Source: an uncultured Lactobacillus sp.
Lineage (GTDB): Bacteria; Bacillota; Bacilli; Lactobacillales; Lactobacillaceae
DNA length: 64,000 nucleotides
Assembly: GCF_944327175.1 (NCBI RefSeq)
Contig: NZ_CALVGT010000014.1
Location: 45,060-109,059, forward strand
Reading direction: 5' to 3'
In this document: piece by piece, positions 1-8,509 of the stretch
How the letters are laid out: each line of letters begins with the position of its first letter
Numbering within the stretch: position 1 is the first letter of the stretch
The notes under the pieces: model-generated
Databases searched by the model: none
The model's input: only the letters and a program-made list of their open reading frames with translations
What the model was told of the DNA's origin: nothing
Position numbers and translations under genes: made by a program

Positions 1-2
1 TC

Positions 3-179
3 CGCCGGCCGGGCTACCCGCAAGATCCCCAGTATTCCATGATCTGGGTTGATGCTCCGGATATCCGGCTCAGCTCAACCGCCATCCGCCGGGCCGTTTC
101 AACTGGGACCTCAATCCGCTATCTGGTACCGGACAAGGTCCGCGAATATATTGAAGAAAAGGGGCTTTACCGTGACTGA
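3..179 (+). CDS. nadD: Nicotinate-nucleotide adenylyltransferase, 3' end only
   Basis: This is the C-terminal 58 residues of NadD; the gene begins outside the window. NadD joins nicotinate mononucleotide and ATP to make deamido-NAD in the cytoplasm. What is visible is the end of the nucleotidyltransferase fold: the ISSTAIR-type signature, seen here as [14 protein letters not shown], followed by a [18 protein letters not shown] tail that is standard for the C-terminus of this family. The stop at 177-179 overlaps the GTG start of the next gene, an arrangement (nadD-yqeK-rsfS) conserved in Firmicutes. The identification relies on the tail motif and on the neighbours. Confidence 0.88.
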   Translation, partial: RRPGYPQDPQYSMIWVDAPDIRLSSTAIRRAVSTGTSIRYLVPDKVREYIEEKGLYRD

Positions 180-765
180 TCCAGTTTTTAAGGAAACATA
201 TTCCCCCCTGTCCAGCAGTGAATTGGTGGCCAAGGAAAAGAGCATGATGGATGAAAAGCGCTTTGCCCACTGCGTCCGCGTCAGTGAAACTGCCCGGACT
301 CTGGCCAAATTGAACGGCTATGATGAAGACAAGGCGGCTTTAGCCGGTTTTGTTCACGACTATGCCAAGCAGATTCCAGTTGAAGAATACATCAAGGTCA
401 TTAAGGAAGAAGGATTTGACCCAGACCTTTTAAACTGGAACCGGGCGATCTGGCACGGGATCGTGGGCAGCTGGTTCATCAAGCGCGACCTCGGCATCAC
501 TGACCCGGAAATTTTGACCGCTGTCTACCGGCACACCACTGGGGACGTGGAAATGACCACCCTGGATCAGATCGTCTTCGTGGCTGACTATATCGAGCCT
601 GGCCGGACCTTTGCCGGCGTTGAAGAGGCCAGAAAGACCAGCTACGCGGATTTAGCTTCCGGGGTTGGCTATGAACTGGCCCACACTCTGGCCTTTTTAG
701 CCCAAAAGAGAAGCAAGATCTACCCAAGGACTTTGGCTGCTTACAATGTCTGGGCAGCTGAGTAA
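172..765 (+). CDS. yqeK: HD-domain hydrolase YqeK (symmetrical diadenosine tetraphosphatase family)
   Basis: A 197-residue metal-dependent HD-domain phosphohydrolase. YqeK proteins are known to split Ap4A symmetrically into two ADP. The metal-binding pattern is visible in order: an early His in [10 protein letters not shown], the HD pair in GFVHDYAKQ, a His in IWHGIVGSW, a His in YRHTTG and an Asp in [10 protein letters not shown]. The frame stays open upstream to 49, but that stretch is nadD in another frame; GTG 172 gives the usual family length and overlaps nadD by 8 bases, suggesting translational coupling. ATG 244 and 247 are possible later starts but would trim the first helix. Confidence 0.85.
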   Translation: MTDPVFKETYSPLSSSELVAKEKSMMDEKRFAHCVRVSETARTLAKLNGYDEDKAALAGFVHDYAKQIPVEEYIKVIKEEGFDPDLLNWNRAIWHGIVGSWFIKRDLGITDPEILTAVYRHTTGDVEMTTLDQIVFVADYIEPGRTFAGVEEARKTSYADLASGVGYELAHTLAFLAQKRSKIYPRTLAAYNVWAAE

Positions 766-807
766 AAATAGATTAATTGAAAAGTAACTAAACATTAGGA
801 GAAAAAT

Positions 808-1155
808 TTGAAGAGCGAAGAATTACTTGACTTAGTTTTAAACGCAATCAGCGAACGGCACGGGGAAGACACCGAAGCCTACGACATGCGCGGCATCAGC
901 ATTCTGGCTGACTACTTCGTGGCCACCAGCGCCACTTCCAGCCGCCAGCTGCACGCCATTGCCAACAGCATCATCGAAGCCTGCCACGAAGCTGGCTTCT
1001 ACGACTACCGGGTTGAAGGCAACCATGACTCAGAATGGCTCCTGGTTGACCTGGGCGACGTTGTTGTCAACATCTTCTCAGAAGATGCCCGGGCCTTCTA
1101 CAACCTGGAAAAGCTCTGGGCTGACGGCAAGCGCGTGGAAATTGAGGAAGACTAG
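808..1155 (+). CDS. rsfS: Ribosomal silencing factor RsfS
   Basis: A 115-residue RsfS/YbeB/Iojap protein. It binds ribosomal protein L14 and blocks joining of the subunits when nutrients are short. The family core is visible as the runs DMRGISILADYFVATSATS, VEGNHDSEWLLVDLGDVVVN and AFYNLEKLWADGKRVEIEED near the C-terminus. The start is a TTG at 808 preceded by an AGGAG at about 796-800; no ATG lies nearby in frame. It sits 42 bases after yqeK and 3 bases before tmcAL, so it belongs to the same transcription unit. Confidence 0.9.
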   Translation: MKSEELLDLVLNAISERHGEDTEAYDMRGISILADYFVATSATSSRQLHAIANSIIEACHEAGFYDYRVEGNHDSEWLLVDLGDVVVNIFSEDARAFYNLEKLWADGKRVEIEED

Positions 1156-1158
1156 GCA

Positions 1159-2313
1159 ATGAGCGTTGTCGGGATTGTAGCTGAATATAACCCTTTCCAC
1201 AGTGGCCATGAATTCCTGATGAACCAGGCCCGCTTGATCGCTGGCGATGATCCCATTATCGCGGTCATGTCCGGCAATTACGTGCAAAGAGGGGAAATGG
1301 CCATCCTGGACAAGTGGTCCAGGGCCCGCAGCGCCATTGAGGCCGGGGCTGACCTGGTCTTTGAGCTGCCTTTTTCCTATGCTGTCCAAGCTGCCGACAT
1401 GTTCGCTACCGGTGGGGTTGACCTTTTGACCCGCTTGGGAGCCAGGAACCTGGTCTTTGGGGTTGAAGACGCTAACTTGAATTTTGAATATTTCGGCGAC
1501 CGGATCTCCAAGATCCCCCGGCAAAGGCAGGAATTTGCTGACTACAGCCAGACTTATTCCACCCAGTACAACCAAATGGTGGCCCGGGAAGTCGGCCATG
1601 AAGTCAGCGAGCCTAACGCGATTTTGGGCCTGGCTTATGCCGTGGCTAATGCCAATCTAGGCTCGCCTTTAAAGCTCAGCCCGGTCAACCGGGTTGGGGC
1701 CGGCCATGATGACATCCTGCAAAGAGAAGCAGCTGTCCAAAGCGCCAGCGCTATCCGCAACCTCCTTTTAAACGGGGCCGAGTGGGCAGAACTGGAGCAG
1801 TGGCTGCCAAAAGGGGAAATTGCCGCTTTTGACCAGGAAAAGGTCCTGCCCAACTGGGAAATGCTCTTTCCATTTCTGAAATATCGGCTGGAATCAGCTT
1901 CAATCAAGGAATTGCAGCAGATTTACCAGATGAGTGAGGGCCTGGAATACAAGTTCAAGGCAGAAATTCACTTGGCTGAAAACTTTGCTGACTTCCTCCG
2001 CCGGGTCAAGTCCAAGCGCTACACCTATTCAAGGTTAAGAAGACTGAGTCTTTATACTCTTTTGAACGTGACTGAAGCCGATGTCTTAAAAAGCTATGAC
2101 CATGTTTCCACCATGCTTCTGGCTTACAGCAAGCGGGGGCGGAAATATTTAAAGCAGCAGCGGAAAGAATTCGCGGTTGACATCGTTTCCAAGGTGGACC
2201 GCAAGAATGCCCAAGAAGGGACCCTGGGCCTACAGGTCAGGGTTGACCGCTTATTTGAACAGATTGTTGGCGCTGACCAGAACTTTGGCCGGCGGCCACT
2301 CGAGGTAAATTAA
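1159..2313 (+). CDS. tmcAL: tRNA(Met) cytidine acetate ligase TmcAL
   Basis: A 384-residue nucleotidyltransferase-like enzyme (formerly YlbM). TmcAL activates acetate with ATP and installs N4-acetylcytidine at the wobble position of elongator tRNA-Met. The N-terminal nucleotide-binding signature is clear: [18 protein letters not shown], corresponding to the HxGH motif, then [30 protein letters not shown] run marks the middle region. ATG 1159 follows rsfS by 3 bases. The stop codon overlaps the ATG of the next gene (TAATG at 2311-2315). Confidence 0.9.
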   Translation: MSVVGIVAEYNPFHSGHEFLMNQARLIAGDDPIIAVMSGNYVQRGEMAILDKWSRARSAIEAGADLVFELPFSYAVQAADMFATGGVDLLTRLGARNLVFGVEDANLNFEYFGDRISKIPRQRQEFADYSQTYSTQYNQMVAREVGHEVSEPNAILGLAYAVANANLGSPLKLSPVNRVGAGHDDILQREAAVQSASAIRNLLLNGAEWAELEQWLPKGEIAAFDQEKVLPNWEMLFPFLKYRLESASIKELQQIYQMSEGLEYKFKAEIHLAENFADFLRRVKSKRYTYSRLRRLSLYTLLNVTEADVLKSYDHVSTMLLAYSKRGRKYLKQQRKEFAVDIVSKVDRKNAQEGTLGLQVRVDRLFEQIVGADQNFGRRPLEVN

Positions 2314-2891
2314 TGCTAGAACTTTCATTTTTCCAAATCAAGAACAGCCGGGAGCCTTTGACCCAGATCTCAGCTGATTTGACTTTTGCTGACGGCTTTT
2401 ACCAGCGGGCCAAGGACCTGGTCTACGAGGTGAAAAGCGCCCACGTGGAAGGTCAGCTCTTTTATGACGAACCATTTGTGACTGGCAATTTCCAAGTGGA
2501 AGCCGATCTTCTGGTTCCGTCCTCCCGTAGCTTGGAAGCAGTGCCATTAAAGCAGAAATTCAGCTTCGTGGAAAATTATTCTGACCATGAACCGACCCAG
2601 GAAGAAAAGGAACTGGGCTTGATGATCATTCCGCTGGACGATGACCGCATTGACGTGCAGACGGCCGTGGAAGACAACATGCTCTTGAATATTCCAAGCA
2701 CGGTTTTGACCAAGGAAGAAGCTGAAGAAGATCTGTACCCAGAAGGGCAGGGCTGGGAAGTCATGTCTGAACAAGACTTCGCCGGCCAGAAGAAGGACCA
2801 GGTCAACCCGGCCTTCGCCCAGCTGCAGGGTCTTTTGGATAAGATGCAGGCTGAAGAAGACAAAGATAAAGCCGAAGACGAAGAAAAATAA
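2313..2891 (+). CDS. yceD: DUF177 (YceD) family protein
   Basis: A 192-residue YceD/DUF177 protein, a family tied to accumulation of 23S rRNA and normally cotranscribed with rpmF (ribosomal protein L32). The body contains a VEGQLFYDEPFVTGNFQVEA-like core and then an acidic low-complexity tail rich in E, D and K over the last 35 residues. The usual family cysteines are not obvious. The ATG overlaps the tmcAL stop. No rpmF follows; a transposon-related region begins within about 100-250 bases. Domain assignment is from pattern and position, not from a strong catalytic motif. Confidence 0.75.
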   Translation: MLELSFFQIKNSREPLTQISADLTFADGFYQRAKDLVYEVKSAHVEGQLFYDEPFVTGNFQVEADLLVPSSRSLEAVPLKQKFSFVENYSDHEPTQEEKELGLMIIPLDDDRIDVQTAVEDNMLLNIPSTVLTKEEAEEDLYPEGQGWEVMSEQDFAGQKKDQVNPAFAQLQGLLDKMQAEEDKDKAEDEEK

Positions 2892-3162
2892 TCTTCCCTT
2901 AAAAACAAGTCTTTTTCCAGAGAAAATTAATCTGGCAGGGGAGCTACTAATTAGTATCAAGTAATATAAAACTATATCGAAAAATATAGCATAATGTTCT
3001 TGTGAACGAAAACGAATTCTATTTAAGATAGAAAATAAGTGTGTTGCACCTATGATTTTAGTTAAAAGATGCAACGCATTTTTTGGTTCTTCTTCAAACG
3101 TATGTTTGTAAATAAACTGAAATACGTGCTAAAATATGCTTGTCGAAAAGAGGTGAAGAAAA
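2892..3162 (+). other. Intergenic stretch before tnpB: hairpin and promoter, possible transposon left end
   Basis: No gene is visible here. GTGTTGCA at 3041-3048 pairs over 8 bp with TGCAACGC at 3070-3077 and a run of T follows, so this is either a terminator or the subterminal hairpin of the transposon left end. A promoter candidate lies downstream: TTGTAA at 3106-3111, 18-base spacer, TAAAAT at 3130-3135. An AAGAGGTG ribosome binding site precedes the tnpB ATG. The DNA is clearly more AT-rich than the housekeeping genes on either side. The exact left boundary of the element cannot be fixed from this sequence alone. Confidence 0.4.
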
Positions 3163-4488
3163 ATGGCAATCAAAAGGACTCACGTATATCGTTTATATCC
3201 AGATGCTACTATGGCTCATGTCTTGGATCAGTGGTGTGACTATCGCCGTTATTGCTACAATAAGGCCCTAGAACTGTGGAATGCGACCTATTCGGAATAT
3301 CGTATGCTAGTCAGTCCAGAGATTCTGACGGAATTTAAGAAGCCAAAAGAAGAACGGCAATTTACTGAAGAGCAGAAGTTATTTATATCTAGATACTACC
3401 CAACCGCAGCACTGATTCAGAAAAAGCTTACGTCAAGCAAACAGTCATGGGAAAAGCAGGTCTCTTCTCGTATCCTGCAGCAAGCATGTGCTGACTTGGG
3501 CAAAGCGTTCAAGAAGTTTGCCAAAGATAAGGCGCTCAAAGTTAAAAGGGGTGCCGGACATCCCGTTTTTCAATCCAAGAAAGCCAAACGCCAAGGCTTT
3601 AAGTTGACTCAAGGCGTGGTGCTCGCAAAGGAAGGCAATCACGGGAAGCTGACCTTGCCCGTCCCAGCACCTTATAAGGGTGAGTGGCATAGCATAAGAT
3701 TTTCTGAAATCCCCAAAAATGCCGAATTTGGAACGGTAAGCTTTTACCGTGAACACGGCCATTACTACATGGCGGTTCCTTACAAGTATGAGACGCCACC
3801 ATACATTCACAAGCATACGGGTAAGAAGACAGGGATTGACGTCAATGTCAGTCATTTCAACGATGCAGAAGGAGAACACTATTTTCTGCACAAAGGAAAC
3901 AATGGCGCCGTCAATCTTGAGAGAGTCTATGAGAACATCAAGCACCAGCAGCGGATTCTGGCAAGAAAGCTGGAAGAAAATGGCCAGATTGCCGGGAAGC
4001 GCTCAAAAAGCTATCAAAAAGCGAGAATCAAGCTTCAGAAGCTTTACGAGCGTGCTCACCGAATGCAAGATGACGCGATGCACAAGTACACGACTCATCT
4101 TGTCAGAGAATATGATGCAATCTGCATTGAGGATCTGAACGTCAAGGGCATGCTAATGAGCCATGTCGCTTCAAAAGGCGTGCACCGTGCACTGTTTGGA
4201 CGCTTTCGCCGCTATCTCGAATACAAGTGCAAGTCAGCCGGGGTCAAATTGGTGATTGCCAATCGCTTTTATCCAAGCACCCAGCGCTGTGCAGTTTGTG
4301 GCAATATCAAGAAAAATGACGAAAAGATCACTCTTTCTGGCAATAAAAAGCATGGCACCAAGCACAATGACTATGTGTGCTACAACAAAAAATGTCCGAA
4401 CTACAACAAGGTTGTAGATCGGGACATGAACGCGATGATGAATCTTGCTTTTTTGATTGATCATCCAAGATACAATAAAGCATTGTAA
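3163..4488 (+). CDS. tnpB: IS605-family TnpB (OrfB), RNA-guided RuvC nuclease
   Basis: A 441-residue TnpB. The family uses a guide RNA made from the element's right end to cut DNA and is the ancestor of Cas12. All three RuvC acidic residues appear intact: D226 in TGIDVNVSH, E323 in CIEDLNVKGM and D421 in VDRDMNAMMNL. The zinc ribbon is intact, with CAVCGN followed by a CYNKKC pair. The helix-turn-helix N-terminus YRLYPDATMAHVLDQW is typical. No TnpA (Y1 transposase) gene is present, so the copy is solitary and could move only with help in trans. Base composition is lower in GC than the neighbours, as expected for transferred DNA. The 3' end runs straight into the structured region at 4489-4968. 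Confidence 0.93.
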   Translation: MAIKRTHVYRLYPDATMAHVLDQWCDYRRYCYNKALELWNATYSEYRMLVSPEILTEFKKPKEERQFTEEQKLFISRYYPTAALIQKKLTSSKQSWEKQVSSRILQQACADLGKAFKKFAKDKALKVKRGAGHPVFQSKKAKRQGFKLTQGVVLAKEGNHGKLTLPVPAPYKGEWHSIRFSEIPKNAEFGTVSFYREHGHYYMAVPYKYETPPYIHKHTGKKTGIDVNVSHFNDAEGEHYFLHKGNNGAVNLERVYENIKHQQRILARKLEENGQIAGKRSKSYQKARIKLQKLYERAHRMQDDAMHKYTTHLVREYDAICIEDLNVKGMLMSHVASKGVHRALFGRFRRYLEYKCKSAGVKLVIANRFYPSTQRCAVCGNIKKNDEKITLSGNKKHGTKHNDYVCYNKKCPNYNKVVDRDMNAMMNLAFLIDHPRYNKAL

Positions 4489-4968
4489 AAAAAGGGATCC
4501 GCAAAGATCCCTACGGGCAGGCTAATGGCCGGAATGCCATCTGTTACTTGAGCAGTTGCGTAAGTGGCTGTTTCGGTGCAGATGGCTCACCGGACGGGAA
4601 GCCGATAAGTTGCTTTGGCAGCGAATCGGTTTCTGCGACCACGCATGCAATTCCTCAAATGGAAGAACATGCGAGAAGCGAGTTCAGAACTCGTGAGACA
4701 GTTCGGTTGCTCATCTTCGGATAAAGGCATTGCTTGCGGCTTCGGCCGTACAGGTGATGTGAGCATATCGAGTGCAGAGATCGCCCACGCTGTCAATGCG
4801 AAAGCTTGGCAGTGAACGCTCGTGAGAGAAATGGAAGCCGGCAGAGTCCTATGTTATGTGCTGGGTATGTTCCAGCCAGGCATGTCGGTGCTGGAAGTAG
4901 AGATATCGATGATGTGATAGTCGCAAAGTTGAATATCTTGACCATAATGTGAACCAGCCGGTATCAAG
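4489..4968 (+). ncRNA. Candidate TnpB-associated guide RNA scaffold (omega RNA / reRNA)
   Basis: About 480 bases without a convincing gene but full of potential stems, directly after tnpB and more GC-rich than the DNA on either side. Visible pairs: GGGATC 4494-4499 with GATCCC 4506-4511; GCCATCTG 4536-4543 with CAGATGGC 4579-4586; CGAGTT 4679-4684 with AACTCG 4688-4693; a TTCCAGC/GCTGGAA pair near 4870-4897; and CTTGACC 4937-4943 with GGTATCAAG 4960-4968 (two-base bulge). TnpB guide RNAs are known to come from the 3' end of tnpB through the right end of the element. The length exceeds the usual 100-250 nt, so only the last part may be the functional scaffold. This role is inferred from position and structure. 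Confidence 0.4.
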
Positions 4969-5014
4969 CGCACATTCTTCCACATTTCTTATAGCACTTG
5001 TTTTTCTATGGGGC

Positions 5015-5043
5015 TTGTTAAAAAGCTAATTTTGGGCTATCCT
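5015..5043 (+). promoter_or_regulatory. Sigma-A promoter of the two-component operon
   Basis: TTGTTA at 5015-5020, a 17-base spacer and TATCCT at 5038-5043 make a good vegetative promoter. It lies about 80 bases before the response regulator ATG and just outside the presumed right end of the TnpB element. Confidence 0.65.
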
Positions 5044-5125
5044 AGAATTATTAAAATATACTTTAAGATTATACTTGGATTCAGCAGACCCAAATTAAAT
5101 CGACAGGATATGAGGGGATAAAAAC

Positions 5126-5839
5126 ATGCCGAAAATTTTAATTGTTGAAGACGAAAAGAACCTGGCTCGTTTCGTCGAACTCGAACTCCAGCACGAAGGC
5201 TATGAGACCGTAGTGGAAAACAACGGCCGCAAGGCTTTGGACCGCGCTTTGAGCGAAGACTTCGACGCGATCTTGCTGGACTTGATGCTGCCAGACTTGA
5301 ACGGTTTGGAAATTGCCCGCCGTGTACGGCAGAGCAAGACCACGCCGATCATCATGATGACGGCCCGCGACTCCGTGATTGACCGGGTATCAGGCCTGGA
5401 CCACGGGGCAGACGACTACATCGTCAAGCCATTTGCCATTGAAGAATTGCTGGCCCGCCTGCGCGCTGTCTTGCGCCGGGTCAAGATCGAAAAGGATGCT
5501 TCAAAGGACAAGCTGCCGCGGCAAAAGGTGGTCAAGTTCAAAGACCTGACCATTGAAACCGCCAACCGGATCGTTCACCGGGGTGACGGCAAGACCGTTG
5601 ACTTGACCAAGCGGGAATACAACCTGCTCATGACCTTGATCGAAAATAAGAACAATGTCGTTGGCCGTGACCAGCTCTTGAACAAGATCTGGGGACCGGA
5701 ATCAAACATCGAAACTAACGTTGTCGAAGTTTACGTACGTTACCTCCGCAACAAGATCGACATCCCTGGCCAGCCATCTTACATCAAGACGGTGCGCGGA
5801 ACCGGCTACATGGTAAGAGACGAGGACGACAATGCCTAA
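5126..5839 (+). CDS. arlR: OmpR-family response regulator (ArlR/LisR/CsrR type)
   Basis: A 237-residue response regulator. The receiver domain (residues 1-120) has the acidic pocket EDE at 8-10, phospho-acceptor D52 in LLDLMLPDLNG, the TAR signature at 79-81 and K101 in IVKPF. The C-terminal winged helix (about 140-233) includes VDLTKREYNLLMTLIENK and the VRTVRGxGY-like end IKTVRGTGYMV. It overlaps the histidine kinase gene by 8 bases, so both are one operon driven from about 5015. In relatives this pair controls envelope stress, adhesion and autolysis; the signal here is unknown. The symbol follows the closest-looking family and is provisional. Confidence 0.85.
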   Translation: MPKILIVEDEKNLARFVELELQHEGYETVVENNGRKALDRALSEDFDAILLDLMLPDLNGLEIARRVRQSKTTPIIMMTARDSVIDRVSGLDHGADDYIVKPFAIEELLARLRAVLRRVKIEKDASKDKLPRQKVVKFKDLTIETANRIVHRGDGKTVDLTKREYNLLMTLIENKNNVVGRDQLLNKIWGPESNIETNVVEVYVRYLRNKIDIPGQPSYIKTVRGTGYMVRDEDDNA

Positions 5840-7424
5840 GCAAAACGCCGCCAGCGGCAAGAAGGGGACCAGACACGTTTCACTGATCGTGAGATGGGTC
5901 AGCATCGTCGCGATGACGATCACGGTCTCCTTTCTTGTTTTCTCAGCTGTCGTCTACAATACGGTCAAACAGGAAGCCTTGAGCCAGCAGAAAGACACTT
6001 CCAATGAAGTCGTCAACGTCCTCCGCAAGCGCCTGGTCGGCATCGATGATGAGCTGGAAATCACTAACGTGGTCCAGCAATTATCTCCAAACACCAGACG
6101 GATCTTGAAGGGCGGGCCGGCTCTGTCAGAAAACAACAATGACAACATCAGCGTTTTTGGCGACACGGTCTTAAGTACCGTGACCAACCCTGACGTGACC
6201 GTGGCGATCTACAACCTCCGCAATGAGATCGTCTTCCATAACGGCGACAGCGCCCCTAAACTGGTCAAGTTCACCAGCGAAAGCAAGAGCGTAGTCAAGG
6301 AAGACAAGAAGGGGAAAAGTTCACTTTATGTCTACCGGAAGGTCAGAAACCGGACGACTCACAAATTGACCGGCTATATCGTCGTCAAGAACCAGATGAC
6401 TGGCTACAACCGCTTGATTTCTCGGACTTTGAAGGCCATGCTCTGGCTTTCAATCCTGGGGGTCAGCCTGGCGATTGTAATTTCCTACCTGGTTGTCCGC
6501 AGCGTCGTCAGACCGATCAACAAGATGTCTAAGGTGGCCAGGGAAGTCAACGCCGACCCGAACAGTACGGCCAGAATTCCCGAGCTGCACAGAAAAGACG
6601 AACTGGAAGAACTGGCCCTGTCCTTCAACATGATGCTGGACCGGATGCAGAAGTACATCGAGCAGCAGAAGCAGTTCGTCTCTGACGTCTCCCACGAATT
6701 AAGGACGCCTGTAGCGGTCATTGAGGGCCATCTGAGCATGCTTAAGCGCTGGGGCAAGGATGACCCGCAGGTCCTGGAAGAATCCATTGACGCCTCGGTT
6801 TCAGAGGCTGAGCGGATGAAGCACTTGATCCAGGAAATGCTGGACCTGACCCGGGCTGAGCAGATCAGCGTCCACTACCCGAACGCCATTGCTGAGCCGA
6901 TGGAAGTTTTGACCCGGGTAGTCGGGGACATGGGCATGGTTCACCCGGACTTCAAGATCTCCTTGGAAGTTGAGGACCTGGACCCGGATACCAAGATTCA
7001 GATCTACCAGGGCCACCTGGAACAGATTTTGATCATCTTGATTGACAACGGGATCAAGTACTCAACCGACCGCAAGGAAATTGCCGTGGCTGCCGGCCAG
7101 TCCGGCCAGGAAATGCAGATCGTTGTCCAAGACTACGGGGAAGGGATTTCTGACGAGGACAAGAAGAAGATCTTCAACCGCTTCTACCGGGTCGACAAGG
7201 CCAGAACCCGGGAAAAGGGCGGCAACGGCCTGGGCCTGTCAATTGCCCAGAAGCTGGTGGAATCCTACCACGGGACCATTGACGTTGAATCTGTCTTAGG
7301 CCAGGGGAGCCAGTTCAGAATCACCTTCCCGGTCTTGACTGAAGAAGAAGTCAAAGAATTGGAAAGCCGGGAAGAGCAAAAGCAAGCTGGAACTGAGAGT
7401 CCTAAGAAAGATCCGACAATTTAA
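5832..7424 (+). CDS. arlS: Membrane sensor histidine kinase, partner of the upstream regulator
   Basis: A 530-residue kinase. Membrane segments lie near residues 16-42 and 200-226 and enclose an extracytoplasmic sensor of about 155 residues. A HAMP linker follows (RSVVRPINKMSKVAREVN), then the HisKA helix with phospho-acceptor H288 in SDVSHELRTPVAVIEGH. The ATPase domain shows the N box (IDNGIKYS), the G1 box (DYGEGIS), the F box (IFNRFYRVDKAR) and the G2 box (GNGLGLSIAQKLVE). All catalytic boxes are intact. The tail is charged and probably disordered. It begins inside the regulator gene and ends just before a bidirectional terminator at 7441. Confidence 0.88.
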   Translation: MPKQNAASGKKGTRHVSLIVRWVSIVAMTITVSFLVFSAVVYNTVKQEALSQQKDTSNEVVNVLRKRLVGIDDELEITNVVQQLSPNTRRILKGGPALSENNNDNISVFGDTVLSTVTNPDVTVAIYNLRNEIVFHNGDSAPKLVKFTSESKSVVKEDKKGKSSLYVYRKVRNRTTHKLTGYIVVKNQMTGYNRLISRTLKAMLWLSILGVSLAIVISYLVVRSVVRPINKMSKVAREVNADPNSTARIPELHRKDELEELALSFNMMLDRMQKYIEQQKQFVSDVSHELRTPVAVIEGHLSMLKRWGKDDPQVLEESIDASVSEAERMKHLIQEMLDLTRAEQISVHYPNAIAEPMEVLTRVVGDMGMVHPDFKISLEVEDLDPDTKIQIYQGHLEQILIILIDNGIKYSTDRKEIAVAAGQSGQEMQIVVQDYGEGISDEDKKKIFNRFYRVDKARTREKGGNGLGLSIAQKLVESYHGTIDVESVLGQGSQFRITFPVLTEEEVKELESREEQKQAGTESPKKDPTI

Positions 7425-7440
7425 CAGAATTTAGAGCAAA

Positions 7441-7474
7441 GTAAAAGCCGCTTTCCAGCGGCTTTTACTTTTTT
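7441..7474 (+). terminator. Bidirectional terminator between arlS and yidC
   Basis: GTAAAAGCCGCT (7441-7452) pairs perfectly with AGCGGCTTTTAC (7457-7468) around a 4-base loop, with T runs after it on the + strand and A-rich sequence before it. It serves the two convergent units. Confidence 0.9.
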
Positions 7475-7513
7475 GTTTTGTCTTGTTTATTTTTGTGTTT
7501 TTTCTTTGGAAGC

Positions 7514-8476
7514 TTACTTCCGCTTTTGCTTGCCCTGGTTGCGCTTGCGCAGGTCACCGGACTTCGGCTGGCTGGTAGGCTTTTGTTCAGGGGCTGGCTT
7601 TAAGATCTGGTCAAGCTTGGCTTGGGTAACGACTTCCACGATCGGGCTGTCTTCCAGTTCCTTGGAAACCCGCTTCTTGGCCCGCGGCTGTACGATGAAG
7701 GTGGTGATCAGCTGCTGGATGACCATGACCAGGTTGCCGACTGCCCAGTAAAGGGCCAGGGCGCCGGAGAAGGATATGGAGAAGAAGAAGGTCATGATTG
7801 GGTTCATCAGCATGGTGGCCTGCATGGTCTTCTTCTGCTCTTCAGGGATGCCGATCATGGCCACGTAGCTTTGAATCAAGGCAAAAACAGTGGCGATGAT
7901 GGCCAGGACCATGGACTGGCTGGACAGGGAAATGCCGAAGAAGGTGGACTTAGCCAGGGCGTTTGAGTAAGCCACAGCCTGGTAGATCCCGATCATGATC
8001 GGCATTTGGATCAAGAGGGGTAGGCAGCCCATCCCGCCAGTCATAGAGACATTGTTCTTGGAATAGATCTCTCTTTGCAGACCACTCAAGGCCAGCTGCT
8101 GGTCAGGAGTCATGCCTGGTGTCTTCATGGCTTTTTGCAAAAGCTGCATTTGCGGCTGCAGGCGGTGCATCTTTTCCTGCTGCAGGGTGGCCTTGTGCTG
8201 CTGGTTCAGCATGAGCGGCATCAAGATCACTCTGACGACCAAAGTGATGATGACGATAGCCCAGCCGGCCCCGCTGGCCCCGCCGATAGCGTGGGCGATG
8301 TTGACGGTAATGTGCTGCAAAGGCAGGCCGATCCATTCATAGATCCAGTAGTAAGGGCCACTGGTCGGGGCCTTTAAGCTGCCGTTTTTGCTGGTCTGGC
8401 TGGCGCAGGCCGTAAGGAAAAGCGGCAAAAGGGCCAGCAGGCTGACAGGTAATAAACGTTTTTTGATTTTTTTCAT
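7514..8476 (-). CDS. yidC: Membrane protein insertase YidC (YidC2/Oxa1 type, lipoprotein)
   Basis: A 320-residue Oxa1/YidC insertase that places membrane proteins in the bilayer with or without SecYEG. The N-terminus is a lipoprotein signal: charged MKKIKKR, a hydrophobic run and lipobox LTAC with Cys at 24. Further membrane segments include WAIVIITLVVRVILMPLML and MGCLPLLIQMPIMIGIYQAV, the latter typical of the family. The basic C-terminal tail fits ribosome binding. I start at the ATG at 8476 because a GGAGAG site lies 12 bases upstream; the open frame to 8494 uses a TTG that overlaps that site. The opposite-strand neighbour arlS converges on it. Confidence 0.9.
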   Translation of the reverse strand: MKKIKKRLLPVSLLALLPLFLTACASQTSKNGSLKAPTSGPYYWIYEWIGLPLQHITVNIAHAIGGASGAGWAIVIITLVVRVILMPLMLNQQHKATLQQEKMHRLQPQMQLLQKAMKTPGMTPDQQLALSGLQREIYSKNNVSMTGGMGCLPLLIQMPIMIGIYQAVAYSNALAKSTFFGISLSSQSMVLAIIATVFALIQSYVAMIGIPEEQKKTMQATMLMNPIMTFFFSISFSGALALYWAVGNLVMVIQQLITTFIVQPRAKKRVSKELEDSPIVEVVTQAKLDQILKPAPEQKPTSQPKSGDLRKRNQGKQKRK

Positions 8477-8509
8477 TGAGTACTTTCTCTCCAAATTTAT
8501 AGGATCTGT

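Noticed and set aside
1078-1599. 173-codon minus-strand frame opposite rsfS and tmcAL
   Set aside because: Shadow of two recognised genes in the plus direction.
2547-3074. Long minus-strand frames across the DUF177 gene
   Set aside because: Antisense to a gene with clear coding bias, and full of F/L/V runs typical of reversed acidic coding sequence.
4615-4815. 66-codon frame inside the structured region after tnpB
   Set aside because: No ribosome binding site, codon use unlike neighbours, and it overlaps clear stem-forming sequence.
4489-4968. Reading the structured region as a group II intron or as a GOLLD/ROOL RNA
   Set aside because: No domain V-like hairpin and no reverse transcriptase gene; no phage context. 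Position after tnpB fits a guide RNA better.
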